From assembly GCA_024226935.1 (NCBI GenBank), contig JAAELK010000499.1, positions 1 through 64,000 on the forward strand: DNA of 64,000 bases. The letters are read 5' to 3'. This DNA comes from Desulfobacteraceae bacterium. GTDB taxonomy: Bacteria > Desulfobacterota > Desulfobacteria > Desulfobacterales > Desulfobacteraceae. Below, one piece after another: positions 8,284 through 16,764 of this stretch (the first letter of the stretch is position 1; the number at the start of each line of letters is the position of its first letter). The notes beneath the pieces were generated by a model. The model was not told the origin of the DNA and did not search any database. It was given only the letters and a program-made list of their open reading frames with translations. Position numbers and translations under genes: made by a program.

Positions 8284-9642
8284 TTACTGAATACAAATGG
8301 TTTTAATGTTTACAAATTCCTTGATTCCATAATCGGACATTTCCCGGCCATATCCGGATTTTTTGACTCCTCCAAAGGGCAGTTTGGGATTTGATGCGGT
8401 CAGTGTATTTACAAAAACCATTCCAGCCTCGATTTTGCGGGCAACTCTTTCACCTCTTTGGGAATCTTTTGTCCAAACGGCAGCTCCCAGCCCAAATCTG
8501 GTATCATTGGCCACGGCAACAGCTTCATCTTCATTTTTAACGGTTATGATTGCAGCCACAGGTCCAAAGGTTTCTTCTTCATAGACCGTCATACCCTTTT
8601 TTACATTTGTAATTATGGTGGGGGCATAAAAATTTCCCGGTCGATCCAGTCTTTTTCCTCCGGTCAGAAGTGTGGCTCCCTGGGCAATTGAGTTTTCCAC
8701 CTGGACATGTATCTCTTCAACCAGATCAGCCCTTGCCATGGGAGCCATCTGTGTATTTTCATCGGCGGGATCGCCCACTATTAAGCTTTCCATGGCATCT
8801 TTCATCTTTGATTCAAACTCCCGGGCGATTTTTTCTACTACAATAAATCGTTTGGCAGCGATACAAATCTGGCCGGCATTCAAAGTTCGTCCTAAAACGG
8901 CGGTTGCAACACATCTATCCATGTCGGCATCTTCAAAGACAATAAAGGGGTCTGAACCGCCAAGTTCAAGAACCGATTTTTTCAGTTCTTTTGCAGCAGT
9001 CATTGCAACCTTGATTCCGGCCGGTTCGCTGCCGGTCAGGGTAACCGCCTTGACCAATGGGTTTGTGATGACGTCTTCCACAAGGCCAGATGGAATAATA
9101 AGAGACCTGAAGATATTTTCTGGAAATCCGGCTTTTCTCAGGATCTGTTCTATCTTTACAGCACAACCCATCACATTGGAGGCATGTTTTAAAACCACTG
9201 CATTACCTGCCATCAAGGCAGGAGCCACGAATCGCAAAACCTGCCAGAAGGGAAAATTCCACGGCATTACCGCAAGTACAATCCCGATGGGTTGAAAAGC
9301 TGCAAAACTCTTTGAATAATCGGTTTCAATTATTTCATCCCTGAGTATTTTTTCAGCATTGTCCCCATAGTACCTGCATGCCAGGGCGCATTTTTCAACT
9401 TCTGCCCTGGCTTCTGAGATCCGTTTTCCCATTTCAGCCGTCATGATGGCTGCACAATCATCTCTTTGTGCCAGAAGAATGTCCGATGCCCTATGCATGA
9501 ATATTGCGCGTTCGGTAAAAGAGGTCTCTTTCCAGGACAGCCAGTCTTTGTTGACGGACTCGATGATTTTTTCGACATCCTTTGGTGAATGCTCGGTATA
9601 TTCTTTTATGACTTCATTGGTAGTCGGGTTTATGCTTTTCAT
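8284..9642 (-). CDS. NAD(P)-dependent aldehyde dehydrogenase, succinate-semialdehyde dehydrogenase-like
   Basis: This 452-residue protein has the aldehyde dehydrogenase order: MPWNFPFWQ and VLKHASNVMG in the cofactor domain, catalytic Glu in LELGGSDPF (near residue 230), catalytic Cys in AGQICIAAKR (near 264), and ETFGPVAAI near 365. Length and the LPFGGVKKSGYGRE ending match the short GabD1/YneI branch, which oxidises succinate semialdehyde and similar aldehydes. The ATG at 9642 is chosen because AAGGAG precedes it by 6 bases; the frame continues to 9696 without support. It stands alone between the hairpin at 8225 and the helicase gene. The exact aldehyde is not predictable. Confidence 0.88.
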   Translation of the reverse strand: MKSINPTTNEVIKEYTEHSPKDVEKIIESVNKDWLSWKETSFTERAIFMHRASDILLAQRDDCAAIMTAEMGKRISEARAEVEKCALACRYYGDNAEKILRDEIIETDYSKSFAAFQPIGIVLAVMPWNFPFWQVLRFVAPALMAGNAVVLKHASNVMGCAVKIEQILRKAGFPENIFRSLIIPSGLVEDVITNPLVKAVTLTGSEPAGIKVAMTAAKELKKSVLELGGSDPFIVFEDADMDRCVATAVLGRTLNAGQICIAAKRFIVVEKIAREFESKMKDAMESLIVGDPADENTQMAPMARADLVEEIHVQVENSIAQGATLLTGGKRLDRPGNFYAPTIITNVKKGMTVYEEETFGPVAAIITVKNEDEAVAVANDTRFGLGAAVWTKDSQRGERVARKIEAGMVFVNTLTASNPKLPFGGVKKSGYGREMSDYGIKEFVNIKTICIQ

Positions 9643-9711
9643 GTTAACTCCTTGGGAAAAAATAGATAATATCTGATAATATTGAACTATTTTCAAGTTT
9701 AAACAATATTT

Positions 9712-11154
9712 TTATTTTTGTTTTAAATAAAGCCGGATAAATTCCGGGATATCACTTTCCCTGTCAAATCTCAGGTTTACCATGGCCCGGGTCATGGACA
9801 CATAGATCAGGTTGAATTCGTCGGGGTCAACCCCGGTGGGGGAGATGATCTTTTCTTCTTTAATCAGAGGTTGAAAGTCTTGTGCAATGAGAACATTGGC
9901 CCATTCCAGACCCTTTGATTTATGGGCTGTGGTCAGAACTATTGCCGCCTGATCTTTCTCCACTGCCTGTTCCATGATCCGGTTCACATGGTTGGGAATC
10001 CCCGTTGTATATTTTTCAACCATTTTGCATACAGAGGATAGTTCAAAATCTTCCACGGCCTTGGCATAGAATCTTAAGTCCCTGAAACTGGCAAAACTTT
10101 TGATATAGGCATCCTTGATCTGGAAATGATCTTTTTTGTATAGATAATATACGTCCTTGAGAATGTCCAGTCGATAGCTGCCCACTCCACCTACAAATCC
10201 GATCTTGTGTCTTTTGTATAGTCTTACCGCCCTGTCAAAGACAGTGGCATTGGTTCGTGCAATAATGGTATGATGTCCTGGATCCCAGGCAGGTTTTTCA
10301 GGCACGGGGGTGCCCATGATTTCCCGGCTTTCTTTTTTGAATTTTTTCAGGATCATATTGGCCACCCGGGCCACATTGTTATCAAACCTGAAACTTTGGG
10401 TCAGATATTTGGTCCTGGAGGCTGAAAAACTTTTCAGGGTGTCTTTGGCTCCTCTGAAACTATAGATCTGCTGGTGGCCGTCCCCCACCAGAATGATGGC
10501 CGCAGATTTTTGGGCCTGGGCAAAGACAATGGCAGCGGTTACAGGGTTGATGTCCTGGGCCTCGTCCAGGAGAATACAATCATAGTCCAGGTGGGGATTT
10601 GATAATTGGTAGAGCTTTAAGTATCCGTCATGGATCATGCCTATATTTTCGTTGGAGCCATCACACATGAGTCTTCCCAGGCGATTGGCATGGTCAACCA
10701 GAGGCGGCATGGGGACCTTATTTTTTTTGTAGAATCCTTTTGCCACGACGGGGATGTGGTGGTGGGAGACTTTGGGATCTGCCGATACCAGGTAATTGTA
10801 GAGAGTGTCCATGGTATACCTTGCATCTTCATATTCTTCAAGGCCCAGGGCTGCCATGACCTGGTTGGCCCTGAATCCTTTCACCAGACGGTCTTTGTAT
10901 TTAAATCCTTTGGTTCTGAAGGCAAGGGAATGGGTGGTTCTGGCTGTTACATTGCCGGGAAATTTTTGGGTGGCTTCCAATTGTACGCTCTTGTTAAAGG
11001 CAATATATAAAAAACGTATCCCCGGGCGTTTTTTTGTATATTCCACCAGGGTGGTGGTTTTACCGGTGCCGGCAAAGGCCATGATTTTGAGGGTATCCCC
11101 CGGCACAAGATCGCAGTTTATAATTTGATTTTGTTCTTTGGTAGTTTGAATCAT
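9712..11154 (-). CDS. UvrD/Rep superfamily 1 DNA helicase, FBH1-like
   Basis: The protein has 480 residues, shorter than UvrD (about 720), because the 1B/2B insertions are reduced. Visible helicase motifs in order: AFAGTGKTTTL (Walker A, near 28), ARTTHSLAF (Ia), LLDEAQDINP (Walker B, near 197), VGDGHQQIYSFRGA (III), LTQSFRFD (IV), TTAHKSKGLEW (V, near 415) and IYVSMTRA (VI). The compact layout resembles the helicase core of FBH1-type enzymes, which strip recombinase from DNA. An antirecombinase or repair role is inference. All catalytic motifs are intact. It has no partner gene beside it. Confidence 0.85.
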   Translation of the reverse strand: MIQTTKEQNQIINCDLVPGDTLKIMAFAGTGKTTTLVEYTKKRPGIRFLYIAFNKSVQLEATQKFPGNVTARTTHSLAFRTKGFKYKDRLVKGFRANQVMAALGLEEYEDARYTMDTLYNYLVSADPKVSHHHIPVVAKGFYKKNKVPMPPLVDHANRLGRLMCDGSNENIGMIHDGYLKLYQLSNPHLDYDCILLDEAQDINPVTAAIVFAQAQKSAAIILVGDGHQQIYSFRGAKDTLKSFSASRTKYLTQSFRFDNNVARVANMILKKFKKESREIMGTPVPEKPAWDPGHHTIIARTNATVFDRAVRLYKRHKIGFVGGVGSYRLDILKDVYYLYKKDHFQIKDAYIKSFASFRDLRFYAKAVEDFELSSVCKMVEKYTTGIPNHVNRIMEQAVEKDQAAIVLTTAHKSKGLEWANVLIAQDFQPLIKEEKIISPTGVDPDEFNLIYVSMTRAMVNLRFDRESDIPEFIRLYLKQK

Positions 11155-11183
11155 GTGTAGATGGAGACCATAAAAAGTTCGGT

Positions 11184-11957
11184 TTACTTGAGAAAGAATC
11201 CTCTTTTTTCAAGAAATGATTTTAGTTGGGGCCGGCTGATCTTGTTCATGAAATCTGCCATCTGCTGGCTCCAGGTCTGATCCCTTAAGTTGGAGTCCCT
11301 GTTTAGATAATAGTCGCGGCAGGTTTTATCATAGGTATCCAGGCTTTTTTTTGCAGTCATTTGAGAGGGATCGGTCAGTTCTTTTTTGGAATCAGGGCCG
11401 AAAAAAGAGTCTTCTTTGAGTATTAAATCAAGGGGTAATCTGGGTTTGATCCCAGGGGTCCTTGCAGGGTAGCCCAGGCACATACCAAAGACCGGATAAG
11501 CATTGTTGGGTATATCTAATAGTTTGCAAACCTTTTCCGGGTCATTTCGGATCCCGCCGATGAAAACCCCGCCAAGCCCCACGGATTCTGCGGCTACCAT
11601 AAGATTTTGAGCCATGATGGCAGTATCCACCGTGGCCGTGACAAATTGTTCTGCCCATCCTGTCTGAGCTATAAGTTTGTGCTGCTGGCAGGTAGATTCA
11701 AGCCGGGTAAGCTCGGCACAAAAAATAAGGAAGGTGGGAGCCTGTTCAACCCAGGGTTGGGGGCCGGAAAGAGTTGCAATCTGTTTTTTATTTTCTTTGT
11801 CCTTAACCCGGATAATGGTATAGGCTTGGACATGGTGGGAGGTAGCAGCACATTGGGCCGTTTCTATAAGGGTACGAAACAGGGATTCTTCAATGGGTTT
11901 ATCCGTAAATTTGCGGATGGATCTGTGGGCGGACAACAGGTTTATGGTCGTGTTCAC
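11184..11957 (-). CDS. Nitroreductase family oxidoreductase (NfsA-like)
   Basis: The protein has 257 residues from a GTG start at 11957 that follows AAGGAAT. The family signature LSAHRSIRKFTDKPI begins six residues in. QCAATSHHVQAYTIIRV, VAAESVGLGGVFIGGIRN and FGMCLGYPA are the FMN-contacting segments of NfsA-type nitroreductases, and the C-terminal arm extends past them. It reduces nitroaromatics, quinones or flavins with NAD(P)H. The gene follows the hemerythrin stop by 7 bases, so the two are one operon and are probably translated together. The start at 12023 would overlap hemerythrin and was not used. Confidence 0.85.
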   Translation of the reverse strand: MNTTINLLSAHRSIRKFTDKPIEESLFRTLIETAQCAATSHHVQAYTIIRVKDKENKKQIATLSGPQPWVEQAPTFLIFCAELTRLESTCQQHKLIAQTGWAEQFVTATVDTAIMAQNLMVAAESVGLGGVFIGGIRNDPEKVCKLLDIPNNAYPVFGMCLGYPARTPGIKPRLPLDLILKEDSFFGPDSKKELTDPSQMTAKKSLDTYDKTCRDYYLNRDSNLRDQTWSQQMADFMNKISRPQLKSFLEKRGFFLK

Positions 11958-11964
11958 GTGATAC

Positions 11965-12372
11965 TTATTCCTTGTTTGTTTTTTCTGCATCGAGAATATA
12001 TTGGCCCAATTTTTTATCATCACCGAAAATATGGTCCAATATCCATTTGTTAATTTTTTTTATAAGCTTATCAACGGCTTCTTCCGAATATTCTTTGTGG
12101 TTTGCCCTGAATTTTTTGAGGGTTTTAATATATTCCTTGTGTTCTTTTTTGTGTGATTCTTTTTCCGGGTAATAATAAATATCCATGTATTCTTCTTCCA
12201 GTTTGAAATGGTGGTTTGCATACATGGACAAAAATGCCACGGTAAACCGGAAAGCATCTTTATCTTTTTTGTCTGCCCGGGCCTTTCTCAGTTTTGCAAA
12301 AAGTTCCATCATCTCTTTGTGCTGAAAATCCTGCCATATCACACCAGTAAAGTATTTTTGCTCCAGCAGCAT
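11965..12372 (-). CDS. Bacteriohemerythrin
   Basis: This 135-residue protein is a single four-helix hemerythrin domain. Iron ligands are visible in order: a His in WQDFQHKEM near residue 18, HHFKLEEEYM near 54-63, HKKEHKEY near 73-80, and HIFGDDK near 115-121 (the HxxxxD motif). It binds O2 at a diiron site; in anaerobes it serves O2 sensing, delivery or detoxification. The start has AAGGAG at 7 bases. It is the first gene of a pair with the nitroreductase, which suggests a joint role in oxygen or redox stress. Confidence 0.92.
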   Translation of the reverse strand: MLLEQKYFTGVIWQDFQHKEMMELFAKLRKARADKKDKDAFRFTVAFLSMYANHHFKLEEEYMDIYYYPEKESHKKEHKEYIKTLKKFRANHKEYSEEAVDKLIKKINKWILDHIFGDDKKLGQYILDAEKTNKE

Positions 12373-12406
12373 ATCTCTCTCCTTTGGGTTGTGATTAAGG
12401 GCTTTT

Positions 12407-13111
12407 TTATTCTTTAATATCTGGAAATCGTATTTTTTTATAATAGGATTCGCAATTATAAATGGGCACCAGGGGATTGTGGCCTGTGACCCGGTCTTTT
12501 ACCGCCAGAACAGTGGTCGGGATGTCAGAATATTGAAAAAATAATGTATCATGTCCCACGCATAACCCAAGGAGAATATTGAAATCCACCTCTTCAGAAT
12601 TCAGGGTTTTTGCCTGGAATATGGGATTGCACATGGATTCATCTTTGCCCTTGTGAACCTTTTGATCATCGGTTATACCAATCATCTCCTTGGGGCTTTT
12701 CCCGGCTTTACAACAGATGGAAACCACATCAAATCCATAGCCTTTAAAAATTTCTTCCACAACAAGGGCTTCCTTTGAAAGTCCCAGGCAGAAGGCCAGG
12801 CCAATTTTCTTGTATTCCATTTTCATGGCAAATTCACAGGTTTCGACAATCCTGGTTTTACAAGGCTGCATGACATAGGGAGTCTGGTCCCGGTTGGCAT
12901 AGCCTTGGGCTTCCTGTAGAGCGGCTTTGTTGGCAAATTTTTGGATGGCTGCTATTTCATATTCTTTATTTGCCTCAGCCAGTACTTTTTTTTGCATCAA
13001 GGTGGGACATCCTTTGGCGGCTTTGCCTTTATTTTTCATGCACACTCTTTCTGGGATATCAAAGGTGCAGCCGGCACAGGAAGGTGATTTGGTCGTTTTT
13101 TTGTCGGTCAT
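12407..13111 (-). CDS. DUF1847 metal-binding protein
   Basis: This 234-residue protein starts MTDKKTTKSPSCAGCTFDIP, with Cys-rich segments CAGC, CMKNKGKAAKGCPT and later CKTRIVETCEF, FCLGLSKEA, ICCKAGKSPKE, LCVGHDTLFF and NCESYYK. This matches DUF1847, a family of putative metal-binding proteins common in anaerobes. The function is unknown. The ATG at 13111 has AGGAAA upstream; a longer frame reaching 13327 would overlap the repeat-protein gene and is rejected. Hemerythrin lies 34 bp downstream on the same strand, so all three genes to 11184 may form one redox operon. Confidence 0.85.
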   Translation of the reverse strand: MTDKKTTKSPSCAGCTFDIPERVCMKNKGKAAKGCPTLMQKKVLAEANKEYEIAAIQKFANKAALQEAQGYANRDQTPYVMQPCKTRIVETCEFAMKMEYKKIGLAFCLGLSKEALVVEEIFKGYGFDVVSICCKAGKSPKEMIGITDDQKVHKGKDESMCNPIFQAKTLNSEEVDFNILLGLCVGHDTLFFQYSDIPTTVLAVKDRVTGHNPLVPIYNCESYYKKIRFPDIKE

Positions 13112-13229
13112 AGGGTTTTTCCTAGGTGATCCATGTAAATATTTTTTTTTCAAGGATTCATTATAGGAAAATTTTGAAGGAGTTTCAATAGACTCTTTCT
13201 TTCCAAGAAGAAATGCATGGATTCCCAAA

Positions 13230-15680
13230 TCAGGAAAGATAGGGTTCCAGGTAGAGTTTGAGAAAGCTGTTGGATGCAAAGGCATTTTCCAGAAAATTAA
13301 AAACACCGCCGGAAGATGTACCGACAAGTTTCATGTCGGGGTTGCCATCAATTGAATAGGAATTGTCCTTCAGGTCAAAATCCCCCTCTTCTATTGCCTG
13401 GATATATTCATTAATATACTCGCGGTTTTCATCATTTCTAAATTGGTAGCCAGACTCATCACGGCTGAAAATCAGTTCGGGATCAAAACCTGTTGCCCTG
13501 GCAGCAGATACAAGTTCACTGATATCATTTTTGCAGCAAGCCCCGAGGGTATAGGTGTTGTCTTTCTTGAACAGAGACATTAAATCAAATCCTTTTTCTC
13601 GTGCCTGGGCCATGAAGCTGTTTTGCTCGGCGGCAATAAAATTTTTGGTGCCTTTGATAAGGTTGCTCAATTGACCTTTAGCGCTTTGGGCTATGGTAAG
13701 AAATAAACTGCGGGAGGGACCTGTTAATTGGTTGGTAAGATCCATTAATTTATCTAATACCCCTTGTTGATCGGCATCAACCGAGGCTTTTAAAAATTTT
13801 GTTTTTTCCTGTTCCGTCAGGGAATCGGTAAATAAAGTAAATTCATCCAGATTCTCATGGTTGCGGCCTGCAACTTTCAGAAAATTTTGCAGATTTTCTC
13901 CCTTCAACTTGTCTGTAACCGCCAGGAAATTTTCCTGTTCTTCATCCTCTAATTTCTCCCCCAGGTCCAAAAAATTGTGAAGTTCTTTTTGTGCACCTGC
14001 GGCTGTTTTCAAAAAGGAGGATCGGTCATCCACCGAATCAGACAGTTTTAAGAGAAGTTCTATATCCTCTTGTCCGGATGCAGATCCTGCTGCCCTTAAA
14101 AAATCATGGAATTCACCGGCATCAAGCTCTTTGTTCAGATAAATGTAGGTGGAAGTTAAGGTCTGTTGTTCCGATCCAAAAAGGTCTGATTTTTCCTGGG
14201 CTAAAAATTGTGCTCTTTGTTCATGGGAGTCCATATTTGTTATTTTGTTTAGCATTGCGGGCAGGTCTTTTTTCTTTTCATTGGCCAGGACTAAAAGAAG
14301 ATCTTGGCGCTCCTGTCCCCTGGTATTTTCTACCAGGTCCATGAATTTGTCGGATTGATCGCCCGCTTTTGAGGCTCCGAAAAGAAAGTGACTTTTTTCA
14401 ATTCCGGACAGGGAGTTGCCTTGGTCAATGAATCGTCCCAGACTCGAAGATTTCATCCCCTCTGCCGCTGTGATAAGGTTTTTCAGATCAGCTGTGTGCA
14501 AATCCTTGGCAAGTTCTAAAAATGAAGATTTCCCATCCCCGGCCTTTTTGATTACTGAAATTAATGCCCCAATATCATTGATTCGGCTGGCGGCATTTAA
14601 AAAATTGCCAAGAGCGGTGGAGCTTTTTCCCATTTTTGAAACCTGTCGAATGAATGCTTTGGTATCCGATCCACCATTGGCAGCAGCTTCCAGGAACAAT
14701 TGCCTTTTATCACCCTTAAGTGTTCGTGCCAGGCTATGAAATTTGTCCCTTTGGGAACCGGCATTCACCGAGGCGCTGAGATAATTTTCAAAATTTTCCT
14801 GGGAAAGTGTTGAAGCCATGGACCGGATATCTTTTTGCATCTGTCTTTGCGTCAAGCGGTTGGAGAGTGAAATGAGTTTTCCCTGGGCTTTGCCAGCTTT
14901 TACGGCTGAAAATAGAAAATCTGAAAGTCTATTATTTTCCAATCCCTCAACATGGGATATCAAAAGTGTTAGATTAGGGCTGTCTGCGGCCGCAGTAAGA
15001 AAGTTGTCCCGGTCAATACCGCCTAGTTGTTTGGTTTGCCGGACAAGACTTGCAATATCTTCTGGATTATCAATAGCTGCCTTGATGAAATCGGCCAATT
15101 CGTCATCACTTAGGTTTTTGGCAACCTTGAGAAAATCAAGGTGTAAGGGTGTATTTCCAATTAAATCTGCAATTTTAACCAGGCCGGAAACAATTTTTTG
15201 ATCTTTTTTGGCGGCAATGGATAAAAAAAGATTTCTTTCTTCAACTTCCATTTCGGGGAGTTGCTCGAGCATTTTTCCGGCACTATCTCCGGCTGTTGCC
15301 AGGGCCGAGAATAAATCGCCATGATTCAGGGAACCATCTTTTTCCATGCCACTTAAAAATCTGGTAAGATCATCTATTTTGTGTGTTCCCAGGTTCATGG
15401 TCGAATCAAACAGGTCAAGGGCTTCATTTTCGGTGATTACCACCCTTTGTACAGGCTTGGTAACAATAATAGTTTTAGATTCTTCCACTTTTGTGCCTGA
15501 TATAAAAGAATTATTTTGGTCAAGGCCTTCCTGGCTGATATTTACCTTTATCCCACTTTGATTTCCAGTATCCATTGATACGATAGTTGCCCCAGGTGCT
15601 TGCTGAGTCTTGACTTGGGAAAGATCAGGCTTTGGAAAACCGAGGTTTAAAACCGGATTATTTGAAATGGTATTGTTCAT
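13230..15680 (-). CDS. 816-residue helical-repeat protein of unknown function
   Basis: I know no family for this protein. After a polar N-terminus of about 100 residues (no signal peptide; GATIVSMDTGNQSGIKVNIS), residues from about 110 to 690 are a series of degenerate units of 26-32 residues, each opening FLxxAxxxx and followed by a second helix with Lxx(L/I) and a loop rich in Gly, Asp and Glu. Examples of openings: FLTAAADSPN, YLSASVNAGS, FLEAAANGGS, FLNAASRIND, FLRAAGSASG, FLKTAAGAQK, FLKVAGRNHE, FLKASVDADQ. At least 14 copies are visible, implying an alpha-solenoid. The final 125 residues are different and carry ACCKND and a Phe-rich tail. The start has GGAG upstream. A scaffold or surface role is a guess. 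Confidence 0.75.
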   Translation of the reverse strand: MNNTISNNPVLNLGFPKPDLSQVKTQQAPGATIVSMDTGNQSGIKVNISQEGLDQNNSFISGTKVEESKTIIVTKPVQRVVITENEALDLFDSTMNLGTHKIDDLTRFLSGMEKDGSLNHGDLFSALATAGDSAGKMLEQLPEMEVEERNLFLSIAAKKDQKIVSGLVKIADLIGNTPLHLDFLKVAKNLSDDELADFIKAAIDNPEDIASLVRQTKQLGGIDRDNFLTAAADSPNLTLLISHVEGLENNRLSDFLFSAVKAGKAQGKLISLSNRLTQRQMQKDIRSMASTLSQENFENYLSASVNAGSQRDKFHSLARTLKGDKRQLFLEAAANGGSDTKAFIRQVSKMGKSSTALGNFLNAASRINDIGALISVIKKAGDGKSSFLELAKDLHTADLKNLITAAEGMKSSSLGRFIDQGNSLSGIEKSHFLFGASKAGDQSDKFMDLVENTRGQERQDLLLVLANEKKKDLPAMLNKITNMDSHEQRAQFLAQEKSDLFGSEQQTLTSTYIYLNKELDAGEFHDFLRAAGSASGQEDIELLLKLSDSVDDRSSFLKTAAGAQKELHNFLDLGEKLEDEEQENFLAVTDKLKGENLQNFLKVAGRNHENLDEFTLFTDSLTEQEKTKFLKASVDADQQGVLDKLMDLTNQLTGPSRSLFLTIAQSAKGQLSNLIKGTKNFIAAEQNSFMAQAREKGFDLMSLFKKDNTYTLGACCKNDISELVSAARATGFDPELIFSRDESGYQFRNDENREYINEYIQAIEEGDFDLKDNSYSIDGNPDMKLVGTSSGGVFNFLENAFASNSFLKLYLEPYLS

Positions 15681-15920
15681 GGGATAACTCCATTAAGAAA
15701 AATTTTAAGATGTCTTTTGTGTAAAAACATTGGATAGTTCTATATTCGGCATTGGAAAGTAAAACTTTAAAAATATTATCTTCGTAAAAACGGCCCTGGC
15801 ACTTTTGTCCCTGAATTAATCCCAAAAACATCAGGATTTTTGAGAATTTAGTTGAAATTTTATTAAAAATGGGTATTCTAGGTTTTTTTTGTACAACTAT
15901 TGTTAATAAGGATCGTAATT

Positions 15921-16181
15921 ATGGTATCAAAATTGAGTAAGAAACTGGCAAAATTAATTGTCGTTACTTCTCTTGTTCTTGTAGTATCGTCTTGTTTTGC
16001 TGCTCCCGGGTTTTGTGGGAGACAACCCAAAATGAATAATTCAATTGCTTTATTGAAGGCTGCAAAAAGAGAGCTTCAAGAAGCGTTTAACAACAAAGGC
16101 GGACATAAAGCAAAGGCGATTGCGCTGATCGAACAGGCAATTAAGGAAGTAAAGAGGGGCAAGGCGGCTGCCCATAGATAA
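15921..16181 (+). CDS. Small secreted helical protein
   Basis: This 86-residue protein has an N-terminal signal peptide (basic KLSKKLAK, then hydrophobic LIVVTSLVLVVSS, cleavage probably after FAA or similar). The mature part has two short amphipathic helices: LLKAAKRELQEAF, then NKGGHKAKAIALIEQAIKEV. The KGGHxxKAIxLIxxAIxEV motif recurs in small periplasmic proteins of many environmental bacteria, of unknown function. The start at 15921 (AAGGAT upstream) is preferred over a TTG at 15900. A hairpin at 16201 follows the stop. Confidence 0.7.
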   Translation: MVSKLSKKLAKLIVVTSLVLVVSSCFAAPGFCGRQPKMNNSIALLKAAKRELQEAFNNKGGHKAKAIALIEQAIKEVKRGKAAAHR

Positions 16182-16200
16182 AGTTTATAAGTTATCCTTT

Positions 16201-16230
16201 GAACCAGCTGTTAATCATAACAGCTGGTTC
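16201..16230 (+). terminator. Hairpin after the small secreted protein gene
   Basis: A perfect 13-bp stem (GAACCAGCTGTTA / TAACAGCTGGTTC) with a 4-base loop lies 20 bases past the stop codon. There is no strong T-run, so it is probably a transcript-end hairpin or a weak terminator. Confidence 0.55.
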
Positions 16231-16297
16231 AATCCGTTAGAACTCAAATTTGTTTACCATTTATATTATTCATGGGTTTTACCCGTATCCGGCCTAT

Positions 16298-16486
16298 CTA
16301 AATTCTCTCATCTTGTGCAATAAAGATTGCATCATTCGCGTTTTTAAACAGTATTCGGTATTTTGTTTCATTTTTAATTAATGCTTTTTCGGCCTGTTTG
16401 TGCACCTTAATATCAAGGGCCATCTTTTTGAATGCTTGCCAGAGGTCATGACCAAAAATGAGTTTAAGGCCCTGCTGTCTTAGCAA
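16298..16486 (-). pseudogene. Fragment of a PAS-domain sensor
   Basis: The frame gives 62 residues, of which the last half (KQAEKALIKNETKYRILFKN and ANDAIFIAQD) is the opening of a PAS domain as found in histidine kinases. It stops after about 25 residues of PAS, far short of a full domain of about 110. No kinase part follows on this strand. The first 25 residues do not match the usual coiled-coil linker and may come from another source. This is a decayed sensor gene at the start of the accessory region. Confidence 0.6.
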
Positions 16487-16504
16487 ATTGGAAAAGAATT
16501 TCTA

Positions 16505-16559
16505 TTGACAAAAAGTGTTCATAAAGCTTTATTATATTAATAATTATAGCTTTATGAAC
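16505..16559. promoter_or_regulatory. Inverted repeat beside a TTGACA box
   Basis: A TTGACA lies at 16505-16510, followed by GTTCATAAAGCT (16517-16528) and its perfect complement at 16548-16559, separated by 19 bases of A/T. The arrangement (operator over a sigma-70-like promoter) could control a short frame downstream that ends at about 16695 with GGHSVL, itself without a clear start. It could equally be the end of a decayed mobile element. From 16231 to 16764 I see no intact gene. Confidence 0.35.
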
Positions 16560-16764
16560 AACAGTTCCTTGAGTTGTTTTGGAGGAAGCATTTTTAGTAT
16601 TAGCAGAGCAAATTGAAAATAGTAAGGCCACCGCAGATGAGTGTACATTTAATTCAAATATCGCAAAGTGTAATGGTGGGCATAGCGTTCTTTAATTGTT
16701 TTATTGGAAATAATAAGTAATTGTAAATTTAAAAGAATAACCCTCTGATTTGGAGTTTGAAATA

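Noticed and set aside
13112-13327. Longer N-terminus for the DUF1847 protein
   Set aside because: It would overlap the repeat-protein gene and has no ribosome site; the family starts at 13111.
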